DNA of 64,000 nucleotides from an uncultured Pseudomonadales bacterium (GCA_947489425.1 CANLDL010000001.1:434001-498000), one strand, 5' to 3'. Positions 46,829-56,841 are shown, counted from the stretch's first letter. The notes: generated by a model from the letters alone, not told the origin. Numbers and translations are program-made.

Positions 46829-49800
46829 TTAGTCATCCAATTCGACAAGTAAGTCTAAGAATTCTTTGTCACTCAGCTGTGCATTGGGAAAATCAGCCGC
46901 TGTGGCGCGTCCATGTTCCGGGTGTTGGCAAAACGTTATCATTTGTTCGAGTGCTGCTTGGTAAGCCTTGGCGATATCGGGCACACGCGAGTAAGCGGTA
47001 TCATTAGGAAAACACCAATCAATACTCAGCTCACCATCAACCACCACCGCGTTAATATCAATTAAGTGTGGTCGTTGGTTTTCGCGCGCGCGACTGCCTG
47101 GGCACAGCATATTGTCGAGAACGAATAAGCTGTTGGCCTTATCCTGGTTTTGTATCCCTAAGTAGTTAAAGGAGACGAAGCTATGCTCGGGCCATGCTCC
47201 TGACCATTGCTTCGGCTCGCCATTACCACTGTGTAAGTAACGCGCCAAACCATAACTCAGGCCATTGTGTGGTGTTCGCCTTAGCTGCTCTTTGGTGGTG
47301 ACAAGCTGGTTTTCTTGCTCTTTGTGGTAGGCAATTTTTTGCGGATAACGGCTAGTAAACCAACCCACTGTTCTCGATAGATCAACATCAGAATTGATAA
47401 CTTGCGCTTCTCTACCGTGACCTTCGAGCTCGATAGTCATTTCAGTGAGTTGTTGCCACTCGCATAAAACCTTAACTAAAGGCGCTAATAAAAATTCTTG
47501 AACGCGGGTATTGTATGCTTGCTGGCAATCGACGAGTAGAGCCTTAGTTAGCGACTGATTAAGCCTGATTATTTCGTGCAGTGTATTAGTATAGGTATTG
47601 TCTTTGTGGGTTTTTGGTAACTCTTGCTGTGCCTGTTCAAGCCAGTAGTGAGCCTCTATTTTATCGCTGCTTTGTTTATAATTTACCAACAACTCAGACC
47701 ATTGATGAAAATGCGCAGCAACAGGATCAATTACAACCTCTTCTTCGCCCTGTACATAAGCGCTATAACTCTCTTGTAAGTCACCGAGAATAATTTTCCA
47801 AGAGACGGCATCAACGATTAAATGATGGGCGGTACACAATAGCTGATTGGTTTGTGTAAACCATACAAAGCGAATTAATGGCCCCGAGCTTAAATTAAAC
47901 CCTGCTTGTGCATGGTATAAGCTATTGTTGTCTAATAATTCATCTTCGATAGTGACAAGCTCTGGCAACCAGTCGTTGCTGTAAGCCTGATAGCATTGCA
48001 TCCATTGTGTTTTGTTTTGACTGCTCTCGCCTTGTACAAAACACAAACGCAGACTCGCATGGGCTTTAATGACATCTGCAACTGCTTTTTTAAGACATGA
48101 AAGATCGATTTGCGCCTTTACATTAAGCAGTAAAGATTGATTCCAGTGCCCTGGGTTAAGCTGCTCTTGCTCAAAAAACCACTGCTGTATTGGTGTTATC
48201 GCAAAGGGCTTTTGAGGCAGTTTCACCACTGCTTGTGCCTTGGTAGCCAGCTCTTCAAATACAGCGACGCCTGCCAAGGCTTGTATCGTTGGGTATCCGA
48301 ATATTTGTTTAGGTGTAATAGCAATCTGTTGTGCTTTGGCCTTTGCAATTAGCTGCAAACTTAAAATCGAATCGCCACCAACTTCAAAGAAGTTGTCATT
48401 GATGGTTAGATCTGGTTTATTTAATAAGCTTTGAGAAATCGCCAATAGCTTTTCTTCTACAGGCGATAGCGAAGGCTCGACTATTTTAGCGAGCTCGGCA
48501 ATGGTTTGTTTTTCAAAAATAGACTTAGGCGTTAAAACAATATTTTTCTTTTTTGCCTGGGAAATAATTTGTAGGCCAAGAATCGAGTCGCCACCATTTT
48601 CGAAAAAATTATCATAAATACCTAGCTCGGGTTTATTGAGTAGTGTTTGCCAAATGTCGAGCAAATCAGCTTCGACAGTAGTAAGGGGCCGGTTGGCATC
48701 TTGCGAAGATGCTTTCTCAAGCGCTTTATTGGACTCCGCATCATAACTTTTAAACGCAAGCAGTTTTTTCCTGTCGACTTTACCATTACTCGTTAACGGT
48801 AAATCGTTAATCATCACCCAGCGCTTAGGCAGCATATAGTTGGGTAAAGTATTAACAAGCTGTGTTTTTGCCTCGCTTATTTGTTTATTACTCGCAACAA
48901 TATAAGCGGCTAGCTGGCACTGCCCTCTTTCATCTAAATAATCAATAACAGCAACATCATCGACATAGGGTTTTATAGCTACTTCGACCTCAGCAGGCTC
49001 TACGCGATAGCCGCGTATTTTTACTTGAAAATCACAGCGGCCAATAAAATACAGCAAATCATTATTGCGCTTGACTTTATCGCCGGTTCTATACCAGCGT
49101 GTTTCACCCTCTTGATAAAAAGACGCTCTATCACTACTAGTGTTTTTAGACTCTGCCAGCATGTAACCTTTTGCCACCGTTGGCCCGGCTATTTCTAACT
49201 CACCGGGTAGACCATCGATAACCGCATGGCCGTACTCATCAACAATACGCGTGACAACATTAGCTAGTGGCTTACCCAAAGGAATTGCTTGTTGCTGGCG
49301 AGCATCCGATGCTTCTAGTTCAGCAGTAATGACCCCAACGGTGGTTTCTGTAGGGCCATAGTGATTCACGACACGCAGTGATGCTTTTCTTTGCCAAAGG
49401 CTGTTAAGCAGTTGTGGCGTTAAGGCCTCGCCTCCGGTAATTAATAATTGCCTTGGTAATAGAGAGGCACTTTGGGATGCGAGCATTAGGCCATTTAAAT
49501 GTGAAGGCACAATTTTAAGGCAATCAACGGGAAAGGCTTCTAGCTCAGAGGCCAGTGCATCGGCATCTCTGGCAAGATCTTCGCTCAAAAGGCGTAGGCA
49601 GCGCCCAGTTAATAAGGCACCAAATGTCGCGGTATAACCCAGGTCTGCCCCGTTACCGGCAAGGCTTGCCATGCTCGCAGTGGGGTCTAGTTTAAGTTGC
49701 TTATCCACCCCTGTGACATAATGTATAAGGTTGCCTTGAGTTATCACCACGGCTTTTGGTTTACCCGTAGAGCCCGAGGTATAAATAATATAGGCGGCTT

Positions 49801-51820
49801 GATTAGTTGTTGGCGTTAGGGTTTGTTCGAGGCTGTTACTTTTAAGCAAATTTTCAGTAGCTGTGACGTTACTCAATGTAATATCTAGCCAATGATTATC
49901 TTTGGCTAGCCATTCAGGATGCCGACCTGCACCCACGACGACACCTATATTGGCATTTTCGCTAATATAATGTAGGCGCTCCAAAGGCCATTCCACATCC
50001 ATGGCAACGTATGCTTTACCCAACTGCCAACTGGCAAGCATTAAGGCAATTTGGTCAATGCTTCTCAGTAAAAATACGCCTAAGGTGTTGTCTTCTGATC
50101 CCTTAAGATAAGGCCCAAGTTTATGAGCCCAAGCGTTAACCCTATTTAATAACTCGCCGTAGCTGATTTTTTGCTGAGAGATTTGTAGTGCAATATTGTC
50201 AGGCTTAGTGTCGCACTGAGCGATAAAAGCCTCCCAAGCTGCCTTATATAAAGGGGCTACTTTATCTTCAGGCATTACAGACTCGCCCGACATCAATGAT
50301 TGTGATTTTGACTTTTTAAGAGGCTTATTTAAGGCGAGCTCACCGAGCTTTTTAGCATTGTTTTGGCTAAGCTGCTCAACAAAACAAATAAAAGCCTGCT
50401 TAATCTTGTCAATGGTTTCTCGCTTATAAAGGCTATTGTTGTAACGCCATTTACCTTTAAATTGCGCTCGATTATCGACAATAACAAGGTTTAATTCATG
50501 AGCTGCCCCACGCTGCTCAGCCAATAACTCCTCGCTGATTAATGTATCGTCAAATAAATTGGCGCGCTCGTGATTTAGTGTAAACATATGCTGAAACAGT
50601 AAGTTACGGCCACTTTCTCTCTCTATATTTAAAGTTTGTATCAGCTCCGCAAAAGGATAACGCTGGTGAGCCAAGCACTCACGAACCTCTTTATTGGTAT
50701 GAATAACCCACTCTTTAAAAGCTTGCTGATTATTGGGCTGACAACGCAGAACCAAAGGATTAACCAAATAGCCAATCAGTGATTGATGCTCTTGTGATAG
50801 TCGCCCCGCGCTTGGCGTACCAATAACAAAATCATTCTGCCCAGAGAGCCTGCTTAAAAACCACTGAAAAGCGGATAACCACCAACTGTAGGGTGTTACA
50901 CCTAGTTGCTTACAATTATCACGTATTGCTTGTGCTTGCGCCGAGGCTAAAACAAAATCGACTTCCTCACCTTCTGCACCTAAATCTTTGGTGTAGGCAA
51001 AGTCTGTGGGTAACTGTAGTTGTGGTGCATCGCCAATTTTTTTAACCCAAAAGGCTCTATCCTCTTGGTGTTGCTCAGAACCTTGTAAGTAGCCGTACTG
51101 CTCGGCAGACCAATCTTTGTAACTATAGGCTGTATCAATAGGCGCTAATACTTGTTGGTCTAGTAAGGCTAGAAAATCTTTACGCAACTGCTCAAAGGAA
51201 ATAAAGTCTGCCACAATGTGATGAACCGTCATCAACAGATAACAATCGATCCCTTTTTCTGTATTGTTTTCTAGTAAAAAGGCACGGCAAAGTTCGCCAG
51301 ACTCTAAAGAGAAAGGCACATCGGCTTTGCCACAAAGTATCTTTTTGATCTGCTCTGGTTTTTGATTATTTTTGTAGGCACGAGCGATAGACGGTGAAGT
51401 CGGTTTATTTAACCACTGAATAGCTTCACCGTCGCGCTCGTCATAGGGGCAAGATAAAATCGAGTGACTCTCAATCAATTTTTTAAACGCAGCATTGACT
51501 GCCTCGCCATGAGTGCCCGCGCTTAATTTAACAGCATAGGCCATATTATAAGCACTGCTGTTGGGGTTCATGCGATACATAAACCACAAGGCTTTTTCAT
51601 TAGCACTGAGTGGCCTTGCTGCAAAGTAATCGGGTGATTCTTGTAAATGAGTGATTAACTCTTCTTTATGCGCTTTTATTGTTGCCAGTAACTCAGAGCT
51701 CATCATACCCGCGGTGGCTTTATAGCTGATGCGGCCATCCTTAAGGCTTAAATAAATACCCGACTTCCAGCAGTGCTCAAGCAGCTTCATACCCGATAAG
51801 TTTTTAATAACATCCGTCAT
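46829..51820 (-). CDS. NRPS starter protein: TubC-C-A(Asp)-T-T-E
   Basis: The 1,663-residue product opens with a TubC-type docking domain (about 1-60: KLLEHCWKSGIYLSLKDGRI), then C (HHIVADF, probably the lipid-accepting starter type), A (pocket D-L-T-K-I-G-H-V-G-K, Asp), two carriers in series (ENGGDSILGLQ and EVGGDSILSLQ, about 1,065-1,210), and an epimerisation domain (HHLIVDAVSW). It therefore loads Asp, joins it to the fatty acyl group from the upstream FAAL-ACP and epimerises it. Its ATG overlaps the FAAL stop by one base. The duplicated carrier is unusual and mirrors the second Asp module. Confidence 0.92.
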   Translation of the reverse strand: MTDVIKNLSGMKLLEHCWKSGIYLSLKDGRISYKATAGMMSSELLATIKAHKEELITHLQESPDYFAARPLSANEKALWFMYRMNPNSSAYNMAYAVKLSAGTHGEAVNAAFKKLIESHSILSCPYDERDGEAIQWLNKPTSPSIARAYKNNQKPEQIKKILCGKADVPFSLESGELCRAFLLENNTEKGIDCYLLMTVHHIVADFISFEQLRKDFLALLDQQVLAPIDTAYSYKDWSAEQYGYLQGSEQHQEDRAFWVKKIGDAPQLQLPTDFAYTKDLGAEGEEVDFVLASAQAQAIRDNCKQLGVTPYSWWLSAFQWFLSRLSGQNDFVIGTPSAGRLSQEHQSLIGYLVNPLVLRCQPNNQQAFKEWVIHTNKEVRECLAHQRYPFAELIQTLNIERESGRNLLFQHMFTLNHERANLFDDTLISEELLAEQRGAAHELNLVIVDNRAQFKGKWRYNNSLYKRETIDKIKQAFICFVEQLSQNNAKKLGELALNKPLKKSKSQSLMSGESVMPEDKVAPLYKAAWEAFIAQCDTKPDNIALQISQQKISYGELLNRVNAWAHKLGPYLKGSEDNTLGVFLLRSIDQIALMLASWQLGKAYVAMDVEWPLERLHYISENANIGVVVGAGRHPEWLAKDNHWLDITLSNVTATENLLKSNSLEQTLTPTTNQAAYIIYTSGSTGKPKAVVITQGNLIHYVTGVDKQLKLDPTASMASLAGNGADLGYTATFGALLTGRCLRLLSEDLARDADALASELEAFPVDCLKIVPSHLNGLMLASQSASLLPRQLLITGGEALTPQLLNSLWQRKASLRVVNHYGPTETTVGVITAELEASDARQQQAIPLGKPLANVVTRIVDEYGHAVIDGLPGELEIAGPTVAKGYMLAESKNTSSDRASFYQEGETRWYRTGDKVKRNNDLLYFIGRCDFQVKIRGYRVEPAEVEVAIKPYVDDVAVIDYLDERGQCQLAAYIVASNKQISEAKTQLVNTLPNYMLPKRWVMINDLPLTSNGKVDRKKLLAFKSYDAESNKALEKASSQDANRPLTTVEADLLDIWQTLLNKPELGIYDNFFENGGDSILGLQIISQAKKKNIVLTPKSIFEKQTIAELAKIVEPSLSPVEEKLLAISQSLLNKPDLTINDNFFEVGGDSILSLQLIAKAKAQQIAITPKQIFGYPTIQALAGVAVFEELATKAQAVVKLPQKPFAITPIQQWFFEQEQLNPGHWNQSLLLNVKAQIDLSCLKKAVADVIKAHASLRLCFVQGESSQNKTQWMQCYQAYSNDWLPELVTIEDELLDNNSLYHAQAGFNLSSGPLIRFVWFTQTNQLLCTAHHLIVDAVSWKIILGDLQESYSAYVQGEEEVVIDPVAAHFHQWSELLVNYKQSSDKIEAHYWLEQAQQELPKTHKDNTYTNTLHEIIRLNQSLTKALLVDCQQAYNTRVQEFLLAPLVKVLCEWQQLTEMTIELEGHGREAQVINSDVDLSRTVGWFTSRYPQKIAYHKEQENQLVTTKEQLRRTPHNGLSYGLARYLHSGNGEPKQWSGAWPEHSFVSFNYLGIQNQDKANSLFVLDNMLCPGSRARENQRPHLIDINAVVVDGELSIDWCFPNDTAYSRVPDIAKAYQAALEQMITFCQHPEHGRATAADFPNAQLSDKEFLDLLVELDD

Positions 51821-53943
51821 TAAATTTCACCCTCTAACATACTTTCTGATGATTGCTCTTTTTTATCTAAGCTCGATAAATAAAGTGAAATATCTTTAAT
51901 ACTGGGGTATTGCCATATCTGCTCTGGATCTATATTTACATTTAATTGTGTCGCTAACTCATTGATTAGCATCATGGCATCTACGGAGTCTAAACCTAAA
52001 TTAATAAGCTCTTGCCCTGGCTTAAGTTTGTTTGGATCAATCTCTAACTGCTGTGATACCCAAGTAATAATCCACGCTTCAATTAACTTAGGCTCATTAG
52101 CTCTCAGGCTTGGAAGTTTTTTAGTGGCGACAAGCGTAATACCTTGATTAAGATCGTATCTGCTAGTTATTTGAGGTTTGTGCCATTGATCAATAATTTT
52201 TAGCTCATCATTGATAAACTTTTCTTTACTCAAAAAGCGTTGTATCTTTCCCGATGTGGTTTTATTGAGTGTCATAGGTGCTACAAGGATGACAGTAGTC
52301 AAATTAATTTCATGCACTTCTGCTACCGCTTGTCGCAGCTGCTCAATCAATGCTTGATGATCTTTTTGTTTCGCTGCTGCACGGCTTAATTCTTGTACTG
52401 CGATAATTTGTTGCTCGCCGTCTTCATTAGCATTGACGGAAAATACAGCACCACCATGATCAGTTAGTGCGGTATCAACGGATTGAATGGTTGCCTCAAT
52501 ATCCTGCGGGAAATGATTGCGGCCATTAACGATAATGACTTCTTTATTACGCCCGCAAATATAAAGGTTATTATCATGAATAAACCCTAAATCACCAGTA
52601 TTGAGATAACCGCCCTCTCCGTTGACATAATTATTGAAGGTTGTATTGCTCAGCTCTTTCTTATTCCAATAGCCTCTGGCAACACTGTCGCCCTTTACGA
52701 GTATCTCGCCAACGGTATCATCGGGTAACGCTTGACTAATTTTCGTGTTAACAATTTTGACATCCATTGCATTGTTTAATACACCCGAGCTCGCAATAGA
52801 AATTCCTGAGTCATTAATTTGTATTTTGCTATTTTTATAATCTTCTCTATCGGCCTTAAGCGAGATAGGTTGTTCATTGGTTGGCGTGCCTGCAATAAAT
52901 AAACTGCTCTCGGCCATACCATAGGAGGGAGATAACACAGTATCTGACAAACCCGATACGGCAAAGGCTTTGGTAAAATCTGACAGCGTTTTTACTTTAA
53001 TGGGCTCGGCACCATTAATCGCACAACGCCACGAGCTTAAATCAATGGTGTGTTTTTGCGTATCGCTAACGCGATTAACGCAGTGCTCAAAAATAAAATT
53101 AGGGCCTGCACTGACCGTTGCTTTGAAATCGGATATTGCTTTTAACCATAAAAACGGTTTTTGCAAAATAACCGCAGGAGGAATTAACCAAGCCTTATTT
53201 CCACTATAAATAGGGTTCAAAATTGAGCCGATCAAGCCCATGTCGTGATACATAGGCAGCCAAGAAACAAGACTATCTTTATCGCTTACATTATAAAACT
53301 GGCAAGACAAGCATACATTGTGCAATAAGTTTTTATGGCTGAGCATGACACCTTTAGGATCACCCGTTGAGCCCGAACTATATTGTAAATAGGCAATACT
53401 CTCTGTATTTATAACGGGCATTTGCCAATTATCTGTTAAGGACAAATCTTCTTTGCCGACTTCGGCAAGATGGCATCTTGGTGCATTCTCTTGTTGCCAA
53501 ATGTGTACTTTTTCTAATAGCTTAGAGTCGCTCAGTAATACGCTAGGCGCACTATCACTTAACATGCTATTAATGCGCTTCCAATCTCTTTTTTTATGCA
53601 GCGGAGGATAAGCGGTTACCGCAATAATGCCAGAGTAAAAACAAGCAAATAAACCGATAATATAATCAATACCATTAGGCATTAATAATATAGCTCTATC
53701 ACCAGGGCACGCATGCTTTAATAGGTCAACCGCTAAAGCTTTTACCCGCAAACTTAATTCGAGATAAGTAATTTTTCGGGTAACAACTTCGCCGTCGCTT
53801 AGAAATGAAAATGCAATATCCTCTGCATTGTTTGTTGCGCGGGACTCTAAAACATTAACCCAATTGCCTGCCTCTTTCACCTGCTTAGATAAAGCACGTT
53901 TTAAAAAAGAACGTTTTGAAACTACTGACTGAGTCATATCCAT
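51820..53943 (-). CDS. fatty acyl-AMP ligase with C-terminal acyl carrier
   Basis: The 707-residue product has FAAL motifs (YLQYSSGSTGDPKGVMLSHK, WLPMYHDMGLIG, SYGMAESSLF, YLNTGDLGF) and a catalytic Lys in TSGKIQR, followed by a carrier domain with LINLGLDSVDAM (about 620-700). FAALs activate a fatty acid as acyl-AMP and load it on a carrier, here its own. It is the first module of the assembly line, so the product should be a lipopeptide. It lies between the hydroxylase and the starter NRPS. Confidence 0.93.
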   Translation of the reverse strand: MDMTQSVVSKRSFLKRALSKQVKEAGNWVNVLESRATNNAEDIAFSFLSDGEVVTRKITYLELSLRVKALAVDLLKHACPGDRAILLMPNGIDYIIGLFACFYSGIIAVTAYPPLHKKRDWKRINSMLSDSAPSVLLSDSKLLEKVHIWQQENAPRCHLAEVGKEDLSLTDNWQMPVINTESIAYLQYSSGSTGDPKGVMLSHKNLLHNVCLSCQFYNVSDKDSLVSWLPMYHDMGLIGSILNPIYSGNKAWLIPPAVILQKPFLWLKAISDFKATVSAGPNFIFEHCVNRVSDTQKHTIDLSSWRCAINGAEPIKVKTLSDFTKAFAVSGLSDTVLSPSYGMAESSLFIAGTPTNEQPISLKADREDYKNSKIQINDSGISIASSGVLNNAMDVKIVNTKISQALPDDTVGEILVKGDSVARGYWNKKELSNTTFNNYVNGEGGYLNTGDLGFIHDNNLYICGRNKEVIIVNGRNHFPQDIEATIQSVDTALTDHGGAVFSVNANEDGEQQIIAVQELSRAAAKQKDHQALIEQLRQAVAEVHEINLTTVILVAPMTLNKTTSGKIQRFLSKEKFINDELKIIDQWHKPQITSRYDLNQGITLVATKKLPSLRANEPKLIEAWIITWVSQQLEIDPNKLKPGQELINLGLDSVDAMMLINELATQLNVNIDPEQIWQYPSIKDISLYLSSLDKKEQSSESMLEGEI

Positions 53944-53982
53944 TACCCTTTTAATACTTTTTAATTTGAATCAATAAATTAT

Positions 53983-54966
53983 TTATGAGTTAGCTTCGGC
54001 CATTGCCACGATCACTTTTCTTTCTCCACTAAAGGTACTGCGGCCATGAGCTGCGAGCATATTGTCGAGCATTAGCATGTCGCCCTCTTGCCATGGAAAT
54101 TTTATTTGACACTCATTAAGTACTTGTCGGATATGATTTAAATCGCTCTCTTCGATATCGCTACCGTCACCGTAGTAAACATTACGCGGTAAATTGTTTT
54201 TGCCCACAATAGAAATCAGCGTCTCTTGCAAACTAGGATCAAGGTTTGATACATGAAATAAATGTGCCTGGTTAAACCAGACATTCTCTTTGGTGTGTGG
54301 GTGTTGTGCTACGGCTTGACAGATTTCGCGAGTCCGCAGTTCGCCGTCTTCTTTCCATTCAAACTCAATAGTGTTTTGCCGACAAAAATTTTCAACAATT
54401 TGTTTATCCTCGGTACCAAAAGCTTTTTGCCAGGGCAAATCGAGACCATTACCATAATTTCTGACATACATTAATTTTTTGCTAGCAAAGCGTTCCCGAA
54501 CATTGGGGTTTATGGTGTTATACACCTTACGGCTATCGGCGATTGGTGTTTCACCCCCTTCGCTTGAGGCCTTGATGCAGCAAAACCATATTTTCATTGG
54601 CCATTGCTTAGTGTAAGCCTGCTCGTTGTGCAGCGGAATAATTTGGTGTGAAGGATATTCTGTTGAGGTGTAAACACCGCCATCCACCTCGGTACGTGGT
54701 GTTGATGCATAGTCATAGGTTAGCAATGGATAACCAAAGGATTTTGCAAAGCTCTTAAAACTTTGGTCATCAATACCTGAAAAACCACGCAGCAAAACAC
54801 CACCTGTCTTCATCAAATGTTCTTTAATCGTTAGCTTTATGTCGTCTTCGCAAACCTCCCAAGTGTTTCCGGCATTAGCAGGCTGAATGAGTAAAGGTAA
54901 ATTTTGATCCTTGCTTAGGGATGACACTGCTATTGCAGATGATTGTGTTTGTATTGCCACAGACAT
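53983..54966 (-). CDS. stand-alone aspartyl beta-hydroxylase (TauD/SyrP-like)
   Basis: The product is an Fe(II)/2-oxoglutarate dioxygenase of the TauD family with facial triad HNE (in PLHNEQAY) and distal His in LAAHGRSTFSGERK. Stand-alone enzymes of this type (DelD-like, TbetaH-Asp) hydroxylate carrier-bound Asp in siderophore pathways and give L-erythro beta-hydroxy-Asp. The frame is open to an ATG at 55026, but ATG 54966 has a GGAGAGG ribosome site five bases upstream and is preferred (327 residues). With the fused hydroxylase, the cluster has both types, as reported for cupriachelin. It is the first gene of the synthetase operon. Confidence 0.92.
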   Translation of the reverse strand: MSVAIQTQSSAIAVSSLSKDQNLPLLIQPANAGNTWEVCEDDIKLTIKEHLMKTGGVLLRGFSGIDDQSFKSFAKSFGYPLLTYDYASTPRTEVDGGVYTSTEYPSHQIIPLHNEQAYTKQWPMKIWFCCIKASSEGGETPIADSRKVYNTINPNVRERFASKKLMYVRNYGNGLDLPWQKAFGTEDKQIVENFCRQNTIEFEWKEDGELRTREICQAVAQHPHTKENVWFNQAHLFHVSNLDPSLQETLISIVGKNNLPRNVYYGDGSDIEESDLNHIRQVLNECQIKFPWQEGDMLMLDNMLAAHGRSTFSGERKVIVAMAEANS

Positions 54967-55053
54967 AAAAGCCTCTCCATTGGTAACAGTTTTGCTGATT
55001 GCGGTAAATCGTGACGCATCATACACAAAAAAAATATAAAATATAATCTAATT

Positions 55054-55072
55054 GATAATGATTTGTATTTGT
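55054..55072. promoter_or_regulatory. Fur-box-like site in the divergent synthetase/mbtH promoter
   Basis: GATAATGATTTGTATTTGT matches 12 of 19 positions of the Fur consensus, with the first nine perfect. It lies between the divergent hydroxylase/NRPS operon and mbtH, so one site could control both. The match is only moderate. Confidence 0.5.
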
Positions 55073-55154
55073 ATTATAAAGTTATTCCCAAAGAGTGAAA
55101 GAGTTAACACTCTACTTTTAATATTTGTTCAATTAGTAAACGAAGGAAATCACC

Positions 55155-55361
55155 ATGAGCATTGATGACGAGAACACTGGCTTTATTGTTGTAATAAACC
55201 ATGAAGAGCAATACTCCATTTGGCCCGACTATAAAGAGATACCCGGGGGCTGGAGCGCACTGGATAAACGAGGCACAAAGGCCGAATGCCTTGATTACAT
55301 AGAAGGTATATGGGTTGATATGCGCCCCAAAAGCCTACGTGAGGCAATGGCGGTCAGCTAA
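55155..55361 (+). CDS. MbtH-like NRPS chaperone
   Basis: The 68-residue product has the full MbtH signature: NHEEQYSIWPDYKEIPGGW, KAECLDYIEGIWVDMRPKSL. MbtH proteins bind adenylation domains and help them fold and work. A good AAGGAAA ribosome site precedes it. It diverges from the NRPS operon and is followed by the diaminobutyrate aminotransferase gene, with which it is probably cotranscribed. Confidence 0.95.
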   Translation: MSIDDENTGFIVVINHEEQYSIWPDYKEIPGGWSALDKRGTKAECLDYIEGIWVDMRPKSLREAMAVS

Positions 55362-55404
55362 TTTTATCGAACCTAGAATATTGAACCTAGAATTAGGAAA
55401 GATC

Positions 55405-56841
55405 ATGACTCAGATAATTAAAGATAAGCCGCTGGAGAACGTTGCCCCCTTTACTGCTCAGGTAAATAGTGCACTTTCATTTGCTTTTAACCCTCACCTG
55501 CCTCGTCAATTAGAGGAGAATAGCTACTTACAGACACAAAAGCACCGCGAGTCTAATGCGCGTAGTTACCCAAGGCGTATACCTTTGGCCCTGACCAAGG
55601 GCGAAGGTATTTATATACAGGATACCCAGCAACAAGTATTTATCGATGCACTGGCTGCCGCAGGCACCTTAGCCCTTGGGCATAATCATGCCGAAATCAA
55701 CGACACTATTACGCGAACTCTCGCAAGTGGTATACCTCTGCAGTCACTAGATTTAACCACACCAATAAAAGATAAATTTATCGAACAGGTTTTTGAATTG
55801 CTTCCCAACGCTATGCGCAAAAACTCTCGTATACAATTTTGTAGCCCTTCGGGCGCCGATGCCGTAGAAGCTGCTATTAAACTCGCTAAAGTGGCAACGG
55901 GCAGAAACACGGTTATATCTTTTGCCGGTGCTTACCATGGCATGACTGAGGCCACGATTAATTTAATGGGCAATCTTGGCCCTAAAACCGCAATGAAACT
56001 AGGTTTGAATGATTCCATCATACTTCCTTTTCCCAATGAAAAACGATGCCCCTATGGGCTGGGTGAAAAAGGGGTTACAGCAAGCCTTTATCAGCTTGAG
56101 AGTATGTTTAGTGATCCCGAATCTGGCGTACCTAAACCTGCAGCAATTATTGTAGAGGCTGTACAGGGCGAAGCTGGCGTCCTACCCGCTGATTTTGCTT
56201 GGTTACAAGGGTTGCGACGATTAGCCACAAAATTTGGCATTGTGCTGATTCTCGATGAAGTGCAGGCAGGTATGGGTCGCACGGGTAAGGTATTTGCGTT
56301 TCAACATGCTCAAATTGAACCCGATATTATTGTGTTATCAAAGGCTATAGGTGGTGGTTTACCTATGTCGCTTATCGTTTATCAGCAAGATTTGGATACT
56401 TGGCAACCAGGAACACACGCAGGGACTTTTCGCGGTAACCAATTAGCCATGGCATCGGGTCAAGTCGTCATCCGTCATATTTTAGAGGAACAATTACATT
56501 TACATGCAGCTACTATGGGCGCGCACCTGCATAAACGATTGGTCGATATTAACAGCCCAATTATTGGCGATGTACGTGGACTTGGACTTATGCAAGGTAT
56601 GGAAATAATAGACCCGCATGGCGAGCCAGACAGTTTGGGAAATAAACCCTATGATGGTCAAAAAGCACGAAGTATTCAGCAGATTGCTTTAAAGCACGGT
56701 TTAATTTTAGAACTAGGTGGCCGCTATAGCTCTACTCTACGTTTTTTAACACCTTTAATTATTACTAAAAAAGAAGTCGATTTAGTGGCAGATATTGTTG
56801 CCTACGCTATAGGAGAAGTTAGTCACAACACAGTAAACTAA
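55405..56841 (+). CDS. dat: diaminobutyrate--2-oxoglutarate aminotransferase
   Basis: The product is a class III PLP aminotransferase with FCSPSGADAVEAAIKLAK, AGAYHGMTEATINLMGNLG, ILDEVQAGMGRTGK, and PLP Lys in LSKAIGGGLP, closest to the PvdH/DABA aminotransferase group. It makes L-2,4-diaminobutyrate from aspartate semialdehyde with glutamate. The frame is open from 55315, but ATG 55405 has an AGGAAAG ribosome site and does not overlap mbtH, so it is preferred (478 residues). Its presence supports a Dab residue, and the second adenylation domain has a Dab-like pocket. Confidence 0.9.
   Translation: MTQIIKDKPLENVAPFTAQVNSALSFAFNPHLPRQLEENSYLQTQKHRESNARSYPRRIPLALTKGEGIYIQDTQQQVFIDALAAAGTLALGHNHAEINDTITRTLASGIPLQSLDLTTPIKDKFIEQVFELLPNAMRKNSRIQFCSPSGADAVEAAIKLAKVATGRNTVISFAGAYHGMTEATINLMGNLGPKTAMKLGLNDSIILPFPNEKRCPYGLGEKGVTASLYQLESMFSDPESGVPKPAAIIVEAVQGEAGVLPADFAWLQGLRRLATKFGIVLILDEVQAGMGRTGKVFAFQHAQIEPDIIVLSKAIGGGLPMSLIVYQQDLDTWQPGTHAGTFRGNQLAMASGQVVIRHILEEQLHLHAATMGAHLHKRLVDINSPIIGDVRGLGLMQGMEIIDPHGEPDSLGNKPYDGQKARSIQQIALKHGLILELGGRYSSTLRFLTPLIITKKEVDLVADIVAYAIGEVSHNTVN

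Noticed and set aside
54967..55026. Upstream ATG for the stand-alone hydroxylase
   Set aside because: The internal ATG at 54966 has a GGAGAGG site at ideal spacing, and the added residues are not family-like.
55315..55404. Upstream ATG for the diaminobutyrate aminotransferase
   Set aside because: It would overlap mbtH; ATG 55405 has AGGAAAG upstream and matches family length.
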